A stretch of 64,000 bases of DNA, taken from contig CM022671.1 in NCBI GenBank assembly GCA_012295275.1, forward strand, positions 13,681,178-13,745,177. Direction: 5' to 3'. The translations under genes were made by a program, and so were the position numbers. This document shows, in pieces, positions 1 to 12,960 of the stretch; position 1 is the stretch's first letter, and each line of letters starts with the position of its first letter. Origin of the DNA: Chrysomallon squamiferum (Eukaryota; Mollusca; Gastropoda; Neomphalida; Peltospiridae). The notes under the pieces were generated by a model that was not told the origin of the DNA, did not search any database, and worked only from the letters and a program-made list of their open reading frames with translations.

Positions 1-1791
1 AATTATTAAGCTTTTTCTCCCTAATAAATCTGTTCACAAAGGTGTTTTATGTATGTGGGTTCATATATATGTGAAAATCTGAAAATTATCAGATTAAAAT
101 ATTTTAGTGCTCATCTTTCATATTACATATTTCTCTGAATGAAAGAATATTTAGGATATCTCAGTATACTTTAATGTCATTATTTTTTGGTTTTACATAC
201 AGGATATTTGTGTATGTATGTCCACTAATACAACTGAGAGGAAGCATGCCTATTGCCACAGCAAATGAGGAAAGTAATAAATATTTGAATGAATGACTAT
301 TTAATGGCACTTCAATTTTTTTTTTTTTTTTATACAGATGGTTATTAATTTTTATTAATAAACAGTAAGTGACTCTGTTTTATAAGTGGCTCCTTTTACA
401 CAGCAGAGTGCACACACACACTCACACACTTTACACCAAACACTATGAAATCCATTGTCAGCTCTTGAGAAGAGCATGAACAGAAGAGGATTGATCTTTT
501 GACCATTAATGGCCAAAGACTATGGTGCAACCACCGCAGAACTTCAGCCTGATCAAAGGCTTGAACAAATTACACTGAACAGTAACCTTATATTACTTGT
601 TTTCTTTTTCTTATGCATTACCCTGACAGAAACCAAGTGTGTATGTAACTATTAGTATTTTCTGTCATGTGTCCTGTTCACTTCTAAAATAACTGATTGA
701 TTGCTTTTGACCTACTAAATGTATTTGGAAATAAGGATGAAACATGTAAAAATGTAGTTGGGCTTGTAACATGAATCTGGCCTAAAGGGTAATTATCTTT
801 GGTAATTATTTCATAAAAATACAAAGGATGGCCATAGATCTTGTTCAGAAAGAAGGAAGTTATGATTTATTTAAAGATACACTCGGCATAAATTTTAAGT
901 ATTTAAGCTGACCTCTACAATGCTTTGAATTTAGAATATTTCCTACATCTACAGGCAGTGTTTTAGTGGTTAAATGTATTGAGTTGTAAAAGAATCTCAT
1001 ATATATTGTATAAAACCTGATTTCAGTTAGCAGCAAGGATCTGTTTTATACGTCTTCCCATGGATAATAGATCATATAAAATAATCTTTTATAAATCTGT
1101 TGTAGAGCCCTGGCTGGAGTGGGTAAATGAAGAATAACTGGCTGGGCTGTAATGCTGTTGAGCACATATATTAATTATTGATAGTTTAATATGGATATGA
1201 AACTTATTGCAGTCTTAATAAATTGAAGAAAAATAGTTAAAAATTACTTTAAATTAAAATAACAGGAATGTTTTGCAAGTTAGAAAAAAACAAATTTCAT
1301 TATTTTTTTTAATGTAATAATATATGCAGGAAAATAGATTGTTATGAAATATGTAATTAATACAACACATTATTATTTTGTTTATTTACTGCCAAACACA
1401 AAGTTTAATGTTTAGTTATTTATGTGTCGAATGTTTAAGTAAATATAAACTTTTTATTTACTATTTATTTGATTTATTGGTTAAAATTTTATTTTAGTAC
1501 CCACTTTTACCTTTTAAAAAAAATGTATTTCATTTAACATTAATAATATTTTTATTTTATATTGTTTAAACTGATTATTTTTTAATATTTTTATTTTGTT
1601 CTAATTTTTTTTCAGGTTGGGGGATATGGTTTATTTGTTGTTTTTTTTTAAGTGAAATTATTTTAATTTTATTGTTATTACTAGTTTATTTATTTAATGA
1701 AATAAAATAAAATAATATAAAACTTGCTGACATTTACATTAAACAAACATTTTTAAAAATGAGATTATCTGTTCTGCTGTACATCAGTGGA

Positions 1792-1794
<3 letters not shown>

Positions 1795-1836
<42 letters not shown>
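1795..1836. repeat. (GT)21 microsatellite
   Basis: Uninterrupted GT dinucleotide run of 42 bp. Confidence 0.98.
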
Positions 1837-1842
<6 letters not shown>

Positions 1843-2252
1843 ATTGTTTAAAAATAATCTGTACTGGCTGATACAGACAGCACTGATAATATAGAATTCT
1901 AATTGCAGTTAACTTTTATTTAATATTATTATGTATTCAGTGAACTTGTCATTTTTAAAGGATCATTGTCTTAAAGTTTTGAACTTTGATACAGCATTTT
2001 TTAAGAGAATATAATGTCTTAAAATAATTTCTACTAGTCAAGGAAGTCTTCAAACCTCTTTCATGAGGATATCAGATTTGAAATTAGTGGGAGAGAGAGA
2101 GAGAAAACCTCCCAACGGTCATCTGGAGTTTAAGCAAAGAATAACTGGTCAAGCAGTGGTTGATAATTATGCCCATTTTGACAACACTAAGCTGCAATTA
2201 TCTTAACAGACTGTGTAAGGATTTGTCACTAATCCACTTGTCTCTAAACATC

Positions 2253-2273
2253 CTTTTTTTTTTTTTTTTTTTT
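2253..2273. repeat. Poly(T) tract
   Basis: A run of 21 T. Comparable runs are at 18948-18973 and 61255-61276. Confidence 0.9.
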
Positions 2274-3283
2274 GTCTAATCAGAAAACACCTGTTCTCTA
2301 TAACGTGAAAATAAAACATTCATATTATCACGCAGTGTGTAAACTGAGGTCATAGAACCATGATTAAAATACCTCTTGTGTTCAAAAATAAATAAATAAA
2401 TCAATCAATCAAATTAAAATATAGGAAAGTCTTTGACATTGTTTTTATTTTTGAAGTCATGTGTAATAATTCTAGTATGGATCATTCACATTCACAATAC
2501 AGATATATATATATATATATATACACCCATGCACAAAGTTATGATACATAAGCTTACACATGCACAGCCAAATAGAAATTGTAAATTTATGTACTCATCT
2601 ATTATTACACATAAACATTATAGCAGATACAGTCACAGATGCACTTCTCACAGCCATCCACACTTTATTTTATTATTAAAATTATTTATTTTACATGGTT
2701 GTAGGATAGGATAGGAAAAAAATTAACGTGCTAATCAGAGCAAGCTGTTGTGAAGCACGTCTGCGATGGGCATGCTTTCTGACATGGTTGTTTCCCTTCG
2801 TCCACTTTATACTAATTCTAATCATCTTCAGCATCTCAGATTGCTTTTTACTATGTTGTCTTGTGAAAACATTACATCTTAATCTTATCAAGAATTTAAA
2901 GAGAACTGTTTTTATTAAACAAATGCTCAATAATTTAACAGGTGTACTCTATTATTATTATTACATCAGTGTAAATTTTACAGTTGTTGTTTTTATTGAT
3001 TAGTTGTGTAAGGTAAATAATCGTCACATTGATGTATGAAAAACATTTTATAGTTTTGTGTTTTTTATTATTTTTCTTTTCTTTTTTTTCTTTTATGATT
3101 GTATATTATTTTTTTTGTTATTATTAAATTAAAATTGGATTATTTTCTTTTTATTAAATTTGAATGTATACTTGTACATACAAACAGAATTTCATTTATA
3201 TATCCATATCACAACTACAAACACACAGATATTCATAACTATATCCAGACCAGTGTAGATATCTGAAATGGTGATAATATACA

Positions 3284-3328
3284 TTGTGTGTGTATCTATC
3301 TATCTATCTATCTATCTTTCTATATATG

Positions 3329-3412
<84 letters not shown>
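3284..3412. repeat. Compound microsatellite (TATC)n-(TA)n-(CA)n
   Basis: TATC repeats at about 3294-3320, TA repeats at about 3340-3368 and a pure CA run of about 45 bp abut the left end of the MITE-like element. Confidence 0.95.
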
Positions 3413-3416
<4 letters not shown>

Positions 3417-3643
3417 GTGTCCATAAAGTTACAGTTACTTGTAATAACAAAATTTCATGATTAGACTAAAAACAATGTTCAGAAAATAAATGTATTACAT
3501 CAGAAAATATTGTATCAATATAAGCAATCAGTTTTACTTACTACAGTTATGATAAATGTTGAAATTGTAAGCCATCAGCTTCAAATCTAACCATGACATT
3601 TCTTTATTACAAACAACTGTATAGTAACTTTACGGACACCCTG
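3413..3643. mobile_element. MITE-like element with mariner/Tc1-type terminal inverted repeats
   Basis: The 231-bp segment begins CAGGGTGTCCATAAAGTTAC and ends with the complement of the same 20 bases with one difference (GTAACTTTACGGACACCCTG). The inverted similarity continues inward imperfectly for about 20 more bases (AGTTACTTGTAATAA near the left end against its complement near 3600-3620). There is no internal ORF, so it is non-autonomous. CAGGGTGTCC termini are characteristic of mariner-like transposons. Both flanks read CA rather than the expected TA duplication. The left flank is a long CA repeat that may have eroded or expanded after insertion. Confidence 0.75.
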
Positions 3644-4228
3644 CATAGATATATATAAACACATACAATCTGAAATGTATGTTAACTTGCTTATCTATAT
3701 GATATTATGCATAATTCTATGACAGGATATTTTTGTTGTAAGCTTTCTGTCTATTCACAAATTCTGCTTTCAAGACTATAATTAATAAATAAGCATATTA
3801 TATTTCAGGTACACTGTCCACTGATTAATTAAATGGATCACAAGTTTTGTTTGTTAGTGTTTCTTACATTCTGTGCACATACCTTTACTGTGTACCTGTA
3901 ATTTTTTTTTTTCTTTCTCTGGTTGTCTGAAAAGCAGATAATAACTTAATAGACAGGGCTAACCATGGTTCACTGAGCAGTGTTGCACTGCTGTTGATAA
4001 AAAGAAATGATACATATGTCAAAATATATCTAGATTTCAGAGTGGGATTATGAAAAGATCGTTATTCAGTTTATATGATAGTTATACATGTATAAAACTA
4101 GTGTGTTTTTCTCACTAGTGGTGACTTTGTTTTTTATGATCACAATCATTTTCTTCACAATTTAGCATGCATCCAGCAGAAAACATTTGAACATATTGGT
4201 CATTAAAAAATATTATGTTAAATTTATA

Positions 4229-4259
<31 letters not shown>

Positions 4260-4429
4260 ATATTTAATTATTTGTATCTGAAAATAATATTATTTGTTCT
4301 ACAGTCTTTTTATGTTAATTTAATTTTCTTTCTTTTTTTGTTTTTTGTTTTTGATAACAATTTAAAAGTACACAGTAAAGTTTTTTTTTTTTTTTAAATT
4401 TATTTTTGAAATGGAAAAAGAAAACAGTT

Positions 4430-5065
4430 ATTAATTGTTGTAATCAGCAGTAGTGTAGAATAAGCAGCTTTTCTTTCATGCTAACATCAAAAACCATCAA
4501 TGTAAATCTGTTTCTGTATAAACACTCTACCTAGGAAAATACTCAACCAGATACCTAATTCACGTTACAGGTAAAAATCTACAGTAATCACAGGTTAATG
4601 TAATTAGACCATTCTATATGTGTTTTTTTTAATATAGTGACATAAAACAGGTGCTTTATTAAAAATTTAATCAAATTAATAATAATAAAACCTGGCATTT
4701 AAAAGAATAAGAAACAAAAGAGCCATAAATTCTTTATTTTTCCTTTCTTTCTTCTCTTTTGATAATTTTAATTTTTCCATTTGTATTTTAATTTAATTTT
4801 TTTTTTTTCAATATTTTCCCATTTTTCTTAATATTATTTTTCATATTATTTTCCATTTTAAAATAACTGTAGCTTATAGTTTAGAATTAGCAGCTTTCCT
4901 TTCATGCCAACATTACATAATCTTATAACTAACTATTAACGTAAAATTACTGTTGTCATTGGTTACTATATTCAAATTAGAGGTAACAAATCTACAATAA
5001 GCAGCTATGATTTAATTAGGCCATTTTATTTACATTTGGTTTTATATGCAGTGATTTTGCAGTAT
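4430..5065. repeat. Old duplicated segment (two diverged copies)
   Basis: 4430-4650 and 4862-5065 share ordered words: tagaat(a)agcagctttxctttcatg, ccaacat/ctaacat, aggtaa(a/c)aa(t)ctaca, and aattag(a/g)ccatt(c/t)tat. The copies are about 430 bp apart and in the same orientation. A similar T-rich segment follows each copy (4700-4800 and 5545-5640). Confidence 0.5.
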
Positions 5066-5795
5066 TTTATAAACTATCTCATAAAGGTAATCAGAATGCT
5101 TATTTTCTAATCAGTTCACTGATGAAGTTCCTGATTAGATGAAATTCAAACTGGAGTAAAGCCTTTAGATTTTAATTCCATTTTGAAAAATTAAAAAAAT
5201 TAAAACAAAGAAAAGTAACAGAGAAAAAGAAAATAACTGAAACAAGCCTCACAATATTCATTTAATTTTTGTTATATTATTTAAAAATTAAAATTATTAA
5301 CAAAATATATAAAAGAATTAAATTAAAAGTTCAAATACAGAACTGTTAAAAAGTTAATATAGGTGAATAATAATTATTTTCCATTTGAAAAATTAAAATT
5401 AATTTAAAATAAATATTCAAATTATGGTGCTGAAAGGAAATTTAATTAATTTAACTTTTGATCATTAATATGGAACACAATTATTAAAATATGTCTTTCA
5501 TCAAAAATTTTGTTAAATAAATAATAAAATTTACTGCTTAAAAACAAAAAAGTCGTAAATTCTTATTTTCATTTTATTTCTTTTTATTTTTGTTTCTTCT
5601 TTTTCTTTTTCCTGTTTTTTTTAAACTTCATATCAGTTGTTTCTTCTTTCCCACTTTTAAAAAAATATATAATTAATCTTTCCTTTTCTTATTATTTTTC
5701 CCCCTTTTTTTTAAAAAGTCATTCCATTTTCCATTCTGTTCATTATTTCATCTTATTTTTTGAATTTTAAAACTGACTTTTCTTATATTTCTTCT

Positions 5796-5796
<1 letters not shown>

Positions 5797-5885
<89 letters not shown>

Positions 5886-5886
5886 C
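5797..5886. repeat. Compound (CT)25-(TA)-(CA)13 microsatellite
   Basis: A pure CT run at 5797-5846 joins CA at 5853-5878 through a short TA bridge. The long polypyrimidine tract could form triplex DNA. Open frames here are simple Ser-Leu or Arg-Glu repeats and are not genes. Confidence 0.98.
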
Positions 5887-7001
5887 AGACTTATCAGGAA
5901 GCAGACTATTACGACATTTCTTTTACTCACTCTTTTTCATTTTCAAAATAAATCTTTTGACATCTTTTTCTAAATTCTCTAAACCTTTGAAACAGATGTT
6001 TTTATTATTGCTGTACTGATGTCACTTTTAATAATCATCAGTAGAATAATTCACGTAGAAAATGATGTTAAACTGGGTTTATAGTAAGTATTGATTTGGT
6101 GTATGGTGTCATAGTCAGTATTGGATTTAATGGTTTACTTTTTGTATGTGTGTAATTGCTGTAATTTACATAGAGCTTGTATTAATTTTGTATATTAAAG
6201 TAGCCTGGATATCTGATTAGATACTAGGAATACTGTTTATTTTAATTTCAAAATAATCTTGTGGTAAATATTTAATATCTAATGAACCAAGAGGAATTCT
6301 GGAATTCTGTCCTGGTTCCAGAACACATTTTTACCTTGAGAATGCTGACATCTTGATCACTGGCATATTTGACCACTGACATTTTATCCTGCACCCTCCA
6401 TGTCATAACACTAACAGCATCATTCATTAATGTGACTATTCTTAGATATGTTTAGCTTTGTGTAGAAGAATCGGTGTGTCTGTACTGGCTGTTTTTTTCA
6501 GGGACCACAGATCAGCATTAGGGATATGAAATTTGAAAGTACAATGCACTGAAGAACTCATGAAGATTAATTCTGCAATGCTCTGTATCACAGTCAGTAT
6601 TAAAATTGCTGGGTTACCAACTTCTCACTTAATTTTTGCACTGTGCTTTTCAGATTGATATTTAAAATGTATAGGTACCGATATGAAAACTGATGTGTAA
6701 GTGACATGGAATTGTTTATGTGGGGAATATTCTGTAGGTGGAATTCCACAGAAGAGCAGGATTATGACCGATGAGGTGGAAAAAACAGGCATTAAGATTC
6801 TCAAGAGTAAATGAAGCTGTTGTTGGTGTTTACTGGATGTGCCATCTGTCAGCACAAAGTCTGGCAGTTGTCCAGGCACTCTCTGTATACATTCAGGTTC
6901 TATACACATTGACTGATTCTGAAAACCATTCCAGAGATCTCTTCTGCAGATAATAAGAGAAAAACAGCCACAATCTACTGCCAGTGTTAATCCCCCATGC
7001 C

Positions 7002-7059
7002 AAAACTTCTTAGTGAACAAACAAGGTGGGGACCCACCCACCTTGTTTGTTCAAGTTTT
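7002..7059. repeat. Inverted repeat with two alternative stems
   Basis: TGAACAAACAAGGTGG (7014-7029) pairs with its exact complement at 7038-7053. AAAACTT (7002-7008) pairs with AAGTTTT (7053-7059) across a small bulge. The loop can also form GGTGGG/CCCACC (7025-7030 with 7033-7038). The arms are not low complexity. Confidence 0.7.
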
Positions 7060-7486
7060 CACTTTCCAGTTTTAAATTACAAAAGTTCACTTGATGTTTA
7101 GGAAGGAGCATTCTTAATACACAAGAGAAGATGTTTGTGGTGAATGCAACTATGTCATTGTAAATAATGTTCAATGCTTATATTTCCTCACCTTTTCCTC
7201 CATCTCATTAAGCCTTTTGGAGCAGACAAGCTGAATTTCCATGACTGTTCTTTGGTAGTGCATGAGTTGGCTATTTTCCTATTCCAGTTATTGCTCCACA
7301 TTATTATCAATGAGAGTTCTGGTCTAAGAGAATTTTCCTTCTGCTGATAAAATACAACAAATTTATTTGCACAAAACCCAACTATCTCACATGACAGCTC
7401 TGTTTATCAAAACTACATGTAAGTTTTCCTATGATATTTTTTATTTTTAAATACAGGTTTACATTTAATACTTGGGAACGATCTGT

Positions 7487-7530
7487 TTATTATTATTGTT
7501 ATTATTATTATTATTATATTATTATTATCT
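7487..7530. repeat. (ATT)n microsatellite
   Basis: Nearly continuous TTA/ATT repeats with one interruption. Confidence 0.9.
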
Positions 7531-7857
7531 TTTTACTATAAGACATAAACAGACAGAAAAATAAGTGATACTGGTGTGTTTTTTTCAAACTTTTCTTTTA
7601 AATCTTCTTTTTTCTCCCCATTTTGTTCATATTTTATTTCTTCATAAAAAAATTATTTGTCTTTCAGTTAGCAAAAACTGCCATGAAAGTTTTATAAATA
7701 TGACAACAGTTACTTCAAATATTCATTAAATATTCAGTACTGACAACTTATTTGTACTTTCTTATAGTGAATCTTCTTTCACCTTGGTGTTACATAATAA
7801 ATACTTAATGTCCATAGATCTAAATAATGCTCTTATTTAAGCTACATTAACAACATC

Positions 7858-7860
<3 letters not shown>

Positions 7861-7889
<29 letters not shown>

Positions 7890-7900
7890 TATATATATAA
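7861..7900. repeat. (ATGT)n-(AT)n microsatellite
   Basis: About seven ATGT units followed by TA repeats. Confidence 0.95.
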
Positions 7901-8461
7901 AAGAAGAAAATAATGACAAAAATAATTTGAATATAACTAGATAATGGATTATGGATAATGGATATTTAAACATTCAGTATTTAAGAGTTTGTTGGTTGTT
8001 GTCAGTGAACTGTGCAGTAATACATGTAAAATTCATCTTGGAATAAAGAAAGTTACAAATATAATTGACATGCTAGAAAGTGTCAAATTTTCTATATTTT
8101 AGAGCCAGCTGACTGTCAAAAGGTTTGATAGAACAGTCCATAATGTTTAAAATAATTCATACTTAATGTTTAAAGATATTTAAGCCACATTACTGACTTA
8201 TACATTCTTTTTTCTTTTTGTTTCTTTTTTTTCTTCTGTTTTTATATATATATATATATATGATTTAAAAAAAAAATTCTTAGTATTTATACATTTAGAT
8301 GAATATTGATCAAAGAACATTTTGAATAATTGCTAAGATTTAGTGATGTTAAAAATATGGAAATAACAAAATCATGATGTATTTATATTTCCATCTATGA
8401 AACTATATCACATGAGGCAATGAAGACACTCATATTTAGGAAATATGAATAATAGTTTTTT

Positions 8462-8492
<31 letters not shown>

Positions 8493-8575
8493 TTTGTAGT
8501 TTCAAACGATGAATTCTCATAGGTAGCCAGACAAAGAGATGTGTGAATCATTCTTCACTTTCTATTAGTGCATGC

Positions 8576-8623
8576 TAATTAGGTCAGATCTGTGTGGTTG
8601 CCAAATGTGTCAGCAAGAGGTCA
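8576..8623. promoter_or_regulatory. Candidate monomeric ROR/Rev-erb-type site plus second half-site
   Basis: TAATTAGGTCA (8576-8586) matches the extended monomer consensus WAWNTRGGTCA bound by ROR and Rev-erb/E75-type receptors. A second AGGTCA in the same orientation is at 8618-8623. They lie in a less AT-rich island (about 8560-8800). Binding is inferred only. Confidence 0.3.
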
Positions 8624-9100
8624 GTTATCATCAGCAGCAAATCTGGACATGGACAAAGAAAGGGAAAAGCACCATGGTTTCTTCGTCAGTCAAATTTATG
8701 TGTTATTGACAATATGCCAAACTCTTCTGCTGTTTGTGCAGAAAGGGATACTTGTTGCTACGAGTAACATGTGATCATATTGATCCATTTCAACCACCAC
8801 AGTTTAATGGCAGTGCCCACTAGTTTTATAAGAAAAAAAAAGAAGGAAAAAAGAAAAAAGTTGTGTACTGTCAACTATTAATATGTATTATTATTGTCAA
8901 AACAGATCTATAATGTTCTAATTATAGTGGTTAGGCTACTAAATATTTTATTTGTGTATGTATGTACGTATGTAAGAACATATTCCTCTATTGATTTCTA
9001 ACCTATATTCTTCTGGTTATCTACCATTTATCATCCACTGATCTGTCCTTCTGTTTATTCACGTGTATCCTGTATTCATATATGCCTTTTTACCATCTTA

Positions 9101-9245
9101 CTATCTATCCATCCATCATCCATTCATTTAGCCAGCCATCATTCCTTTATCTGCTGGACACTTCATTTATCTTTATTCATTTATCACTGTCCACTGTTCA
9201 GTCCATCCATCCATCCATTCATCCATTCATTCATTCATCAATCCA
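9101..9245. repeat. Degenerate CATC/CATT tetranucleotide region
   Basis: Runs of CCAT, CATC and CATT repeats interrupted by unique sequence. The same kind of repeat recurs at 12420-12455 and, on the other strand, at 21990-22140. Confidence 0.8.
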
Positions 9246-9479
9246 TATATATGTGTGTCATATCATTCACTCCATGCATAGAGTTACTGGGTATTTTGCA
9301 TCCATCTGTTAGACTTCCTGTTACAGTTTTCAATCAGTCCATATTACACTGGCATTGTTGGAATGTAAAACGAGGCATTTAGTAGTTTAATGGTAACACC
9401 TCTTTTAATTATGTGAAAAAATATAATTTTTACAAGAAAAAAAATATATATATTTTTGACATCTGCTGGATGTTGACAT

Positions 9480-9760
9480 GCAAAACACTGTTGAAGCAGT
9501 AAGTATAATTATGACTGGAGGCGAGCATTTAGTGTCTCTTCACATTGGCACGTGGCAGGACATACCACCTTCATTTACACTTTGATGTCTGGACGCATGT
9601 CAGCAATTATTATAGTGTAGTGTTACGTTTTGCCACCAGCACGCTGGTGTGTCCAGCTTTTGTCTTACACAAAGATGTTTTTACCTCTCGCAGCACTGAA
9701 GAGCTGACCTCCCCCCATCAATAGGCAGCTGGATTTATTGTGGCCTGTGGTCATTTGTTA
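9480..9760. promoter_or_regulatory. Noncoding island with E-box and receptor half-site
   Basis: Markedly less AT-rich than the flanks. It contains CACGTG (9549-9554), AGCTGACCT (9702-9710) followed by a C-run, and CCAGCACGCTGG (about 9637). No open frame or splice-site pair supports an exon. Confidence 0.25.
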
Positions 9761-9899
9761 TCTACTTTTCAAATAATGGAAATCAAAACAAAACTGTTAA
9801 TGGACCAATATACGAAAGATAGATTGATATTTATTTTGGTAAAGAAATATACAAACAAAAAATATATTGTAAATGTTGGAAAGATTTATGTGTTCTGGT

Positions 9900-9969
9900 A
9901 AAATTATTCTGAATATTGGAATGATATATGTATATATATATATATCATTCCAACATTCCAAATAATTTT
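9900..9969. repeat. Imperfect inverted repeat around a TA microsatellite
   Basis: The arms 9900-9928 and 9941-9969 pair with three mismatches in 29 positions; both contain TTGGAATGATATA or its complement. The centre is a TA run. A weaker direct copy of the left arm (aaatgttggaaagat) lies just upstream near 9870-9890. Confidence 0.6.
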
Positions 9970-12699
9970 ATATATATATTTACACACACACACCTTATAA
10001 TGTGAATTAAAAAGCTATAAATAAACCTTCCAAAAAAAGAAAAAACCTCAAAAACTAAACATACTGTAAATAATTAAAAAAAAAAAAATAATAATAATAA
10101 AAACCAAAAGAAGAAGAAAAATAAAGATTAATACTTAGTTGATGTTTAACTGTTTCAGTGGACTTTGTTCAAGATTACTGAAACTAAAAACAGATCAGTG
10201 TGGATACTTTAGAAATGTAAATGATTTAGTACAGCTTAATTGAACTCACAGGAATGTAGTTACAGAAGCTGCCATTGTTTCAGTGTTATTGAATTGACAG
10301 CAGACCCTGGAATGAAAAAAACAAAACACATATTTGTAAACATTTCAGTGAAGGCTAATGATTTATTTGTAATTACTACCTGTTTTTAAGAATAAACAGC
10401 AAAAGCCAGAGGAAGCCAGCCGTCTGTAACTCAAACCTCAGGTCTGAGAGTGTGTAGGAGAATCCTCCTGAGTCACGTTAATTGTTGTTTTCCTGTCTGT
10501 AGGAAGGTACATATAAATATCCTTTACTGCTAATTTTATGACTACATCATGAGGTGCCAGTAGGGCTTTTTTCATCTCATTGTTGTTACTATCTGGGTGC
10601 TCTTTAACAATGTACATAATTCTCCCATATAAATATATATATATTAATAATAATAATAAATTATAATGTATTGAATGCATGATAAAGTAAAAAGATACAT
10701 TCTTCCTCAGAATTATTGATAATTTTATTGGAAATACTTCTACACAACTGTTACCAATTTGTTGTCAACAACTCACAGGATGTACATTAATACTTCATCA
10801 ACAAGGTTTTAATGATTATAAAGGTTTTTATGAATTATATCTTTTCCTCCACTAAAATAACTGAAATTTTTTTCTCAGTTCCACAGTGTTAAAAAAACAA
10901 TAACACATTATTGATGTTATATCCACTTACCTCTGATTTTTAATTTTTTATTAATATATTTATTAGTTGTTATTATAATGTTGTTTATTATTTTTATTTA
11001 TTTTTATTATTGTTATTTATTATTAATATTATTATTTGATGTGTATTTGTTCATGCATGCATGTTAAGAATAACAGAAAAAAAAATATGCATGTATTTCA
11101 CATAACCAGAGATGTTTCTTGTATTAATATTTTAACTGATGACTGAAAAACAGAAGATATCATTAAATATTGACTTTCGTTAGCTCTGCAATAAGTTGCA
11201 GATTAGAAATAACACTTTTATGATGATAATGATCATCATCATTATTATTACTTTATTATGGTTATTATAATTAGTAGTAGTATTACATCTAACAGGTTGT
11301 TTTTTTTATCAAAAACAAATGAGTTTTAAGTTCACTGAACTTTGTTATTTTATACCTTTTAAAATTATGCTTTTATTTTGATGAAAGTTTGAACAGTTTT
11401 TATTAGATTTTATGTATTTGTGTATATTTTGTTGAGCTAACATAACTACTAAAGTACATTTGGTTATTTGTAATTTGGCTCACTTATTAGTATTTTTTTA
11501 GATTCTTGATTATTAACAGAGAAAATGTATATTCAACATGCAAAGTTGAATTAATTAATACACATTAGAAAAATTGGTGTTAATAGGCAAAGATGTGCTT
11601 TTTTATAAGTACACACACACACACATATATATATATCTTTTGTCGTATTGAATACATGCATACATACAACTGAATTTTCATTAAATACACAATTCATTGG
11701 TGTTTTTTTACATATAGGCCTATGTAAATAGTCTCAGTATGTCTGACTCATCAATACTGAGAGCAAACTTATACACAGACACAAACACACACACACACAA
11801 GCATGTACAGAAAAAATACTACACATGCACAATAACAGACACATATACAAAAATGCTTGCTGACACATAAGTGCATGTACAGACACCCACTCACATATAC
11901 AAACATGCACTGGAAAGCCTGTTTGTGATCTAGGTTGTAAACTTTATGTGCCCTGGCTGTAATAGACAAAATTAAAGATCTAAGTAATTAACTTGAGGTC
12001 AGTGTACACCAGCAGCAAATATGACTTATTGATTAAATGACAACTGCGAGGTAGATACACAATAAATGTGTTTGCCTTGTTATATCACATTCCATCCACA
12101 TTCTGCTCTCTCTTCCTTCCCTTTCAAACAGCTGTCTGTTGGTCTGTCACACAAGTTCCTTCCAGTCACTTTGATCCTTCACTGTCTCATCATTTCTCCT
12201 TACATTCATGTGTCATCCATTATTTGCCATTCTCGAGTCTTTTTACTTCTTCTATTCATTCATTCATCTGTATATTTGTCCATTCGCATTCTCTCTTTCT
12301 GATTCAACTAACTGTCTATTATTACATGGATATGTATATGTGTGGGTGCATTAAAGATCTATTTAGAGTGCATTTCTTATATGTTATTGTTTATTTACCA
12401 GACTTGTATCAGTTCACCTGTCCATCTGTCTAGAAATCCATCCATCCATTCATGTGTTTCTACAACTTTGTGTAAAAATGTTGAATTATTAATAAAAACT
12501 TGTTTACAGATTGTATGAACTTTCCCTATTAAAATCAAGTATATTTATGTCCTATATACAGAGGGACAGGTTTCCATGATGAATGTATCCTCCAGCAATT
12601 TTCTTTATTACATGGATTACTGGCTGTAATATTGCAGTACATAGCTAACTACATGCCTGAATCCACTACATTTCTGCATGCTAATAAATCCATGTCATT

Positions 12700-12960
12700 C
12701 CATAGATGGGTGTGGGTGTTTGGTAAATAGGAGGCCAGTGACCTGACTCGAGAACCTGCTTCAAGGCCATGTAGTCACCATGGAAAACTTGTTATCTTCA
12801 GTCACGGCAAAGAAAACAACAATCTGATTTGGAGCAGGGATATGAAGGACAATTGTTGAGGGGGGTGTTTACTTACCACTGTTGACCACTATGTAAAAAA
12901 AAAAATCACCCCATGTCTCCAAACTTGGTGTCACCCTCCTCCCTAATGGCCACTGATGTA
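12700..12960. other. Noncoding island, possible conserved element
   Basis: Less AT-rich segment with TGACCT (12739), CTCGAG, CACCATGG and a G-run (gaggggggtg, about 12858). No coding evidence. Confidence 0.2.

Larger units (their letters stand above)
1..3283. other. AT-rich noncoding DNA
   Basis: No supportable gene. Contains a GT microsatellite, a TA run at 2503-2522, poly(T) tracts, and isolated receptor half-sites at about 709 and 906-914. Confidence 0.7.
3644..9479. other. AT-rich noncoding DNA
   Basis: No supportable gene. Contains the old duplication at 4430-5065, several microsatellites, the hairpin at 7002-7059 and the island at 8560-8800. A 138-codon minus-strand open frame at 6625-7041 has no recognisable domain. 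Confidence 0.65.

Noticed and set aside
5748-5951. Arg-Glu and Ser-Leu repeat open frames
   Set aside because: Translations of the CT/CA microsatellite. The same applies at 53876-54221 and 63676-63870.
6625-7041. 138-codon minus-strand open frame
   Set aside because: No recognisable domain, no splice or promoter context, and its start lies inside the 7002-7059 hairpin. It is compatible with chance in a less AT-rich patch.
12068-12433. 121-codon plus-strand open frame
   Set aside because: Pyrimidine-rich sequence lacking stops in this frame. Composition is Phe/Ser/Leu-heavy with no motif, and a competing frame overlaps it.
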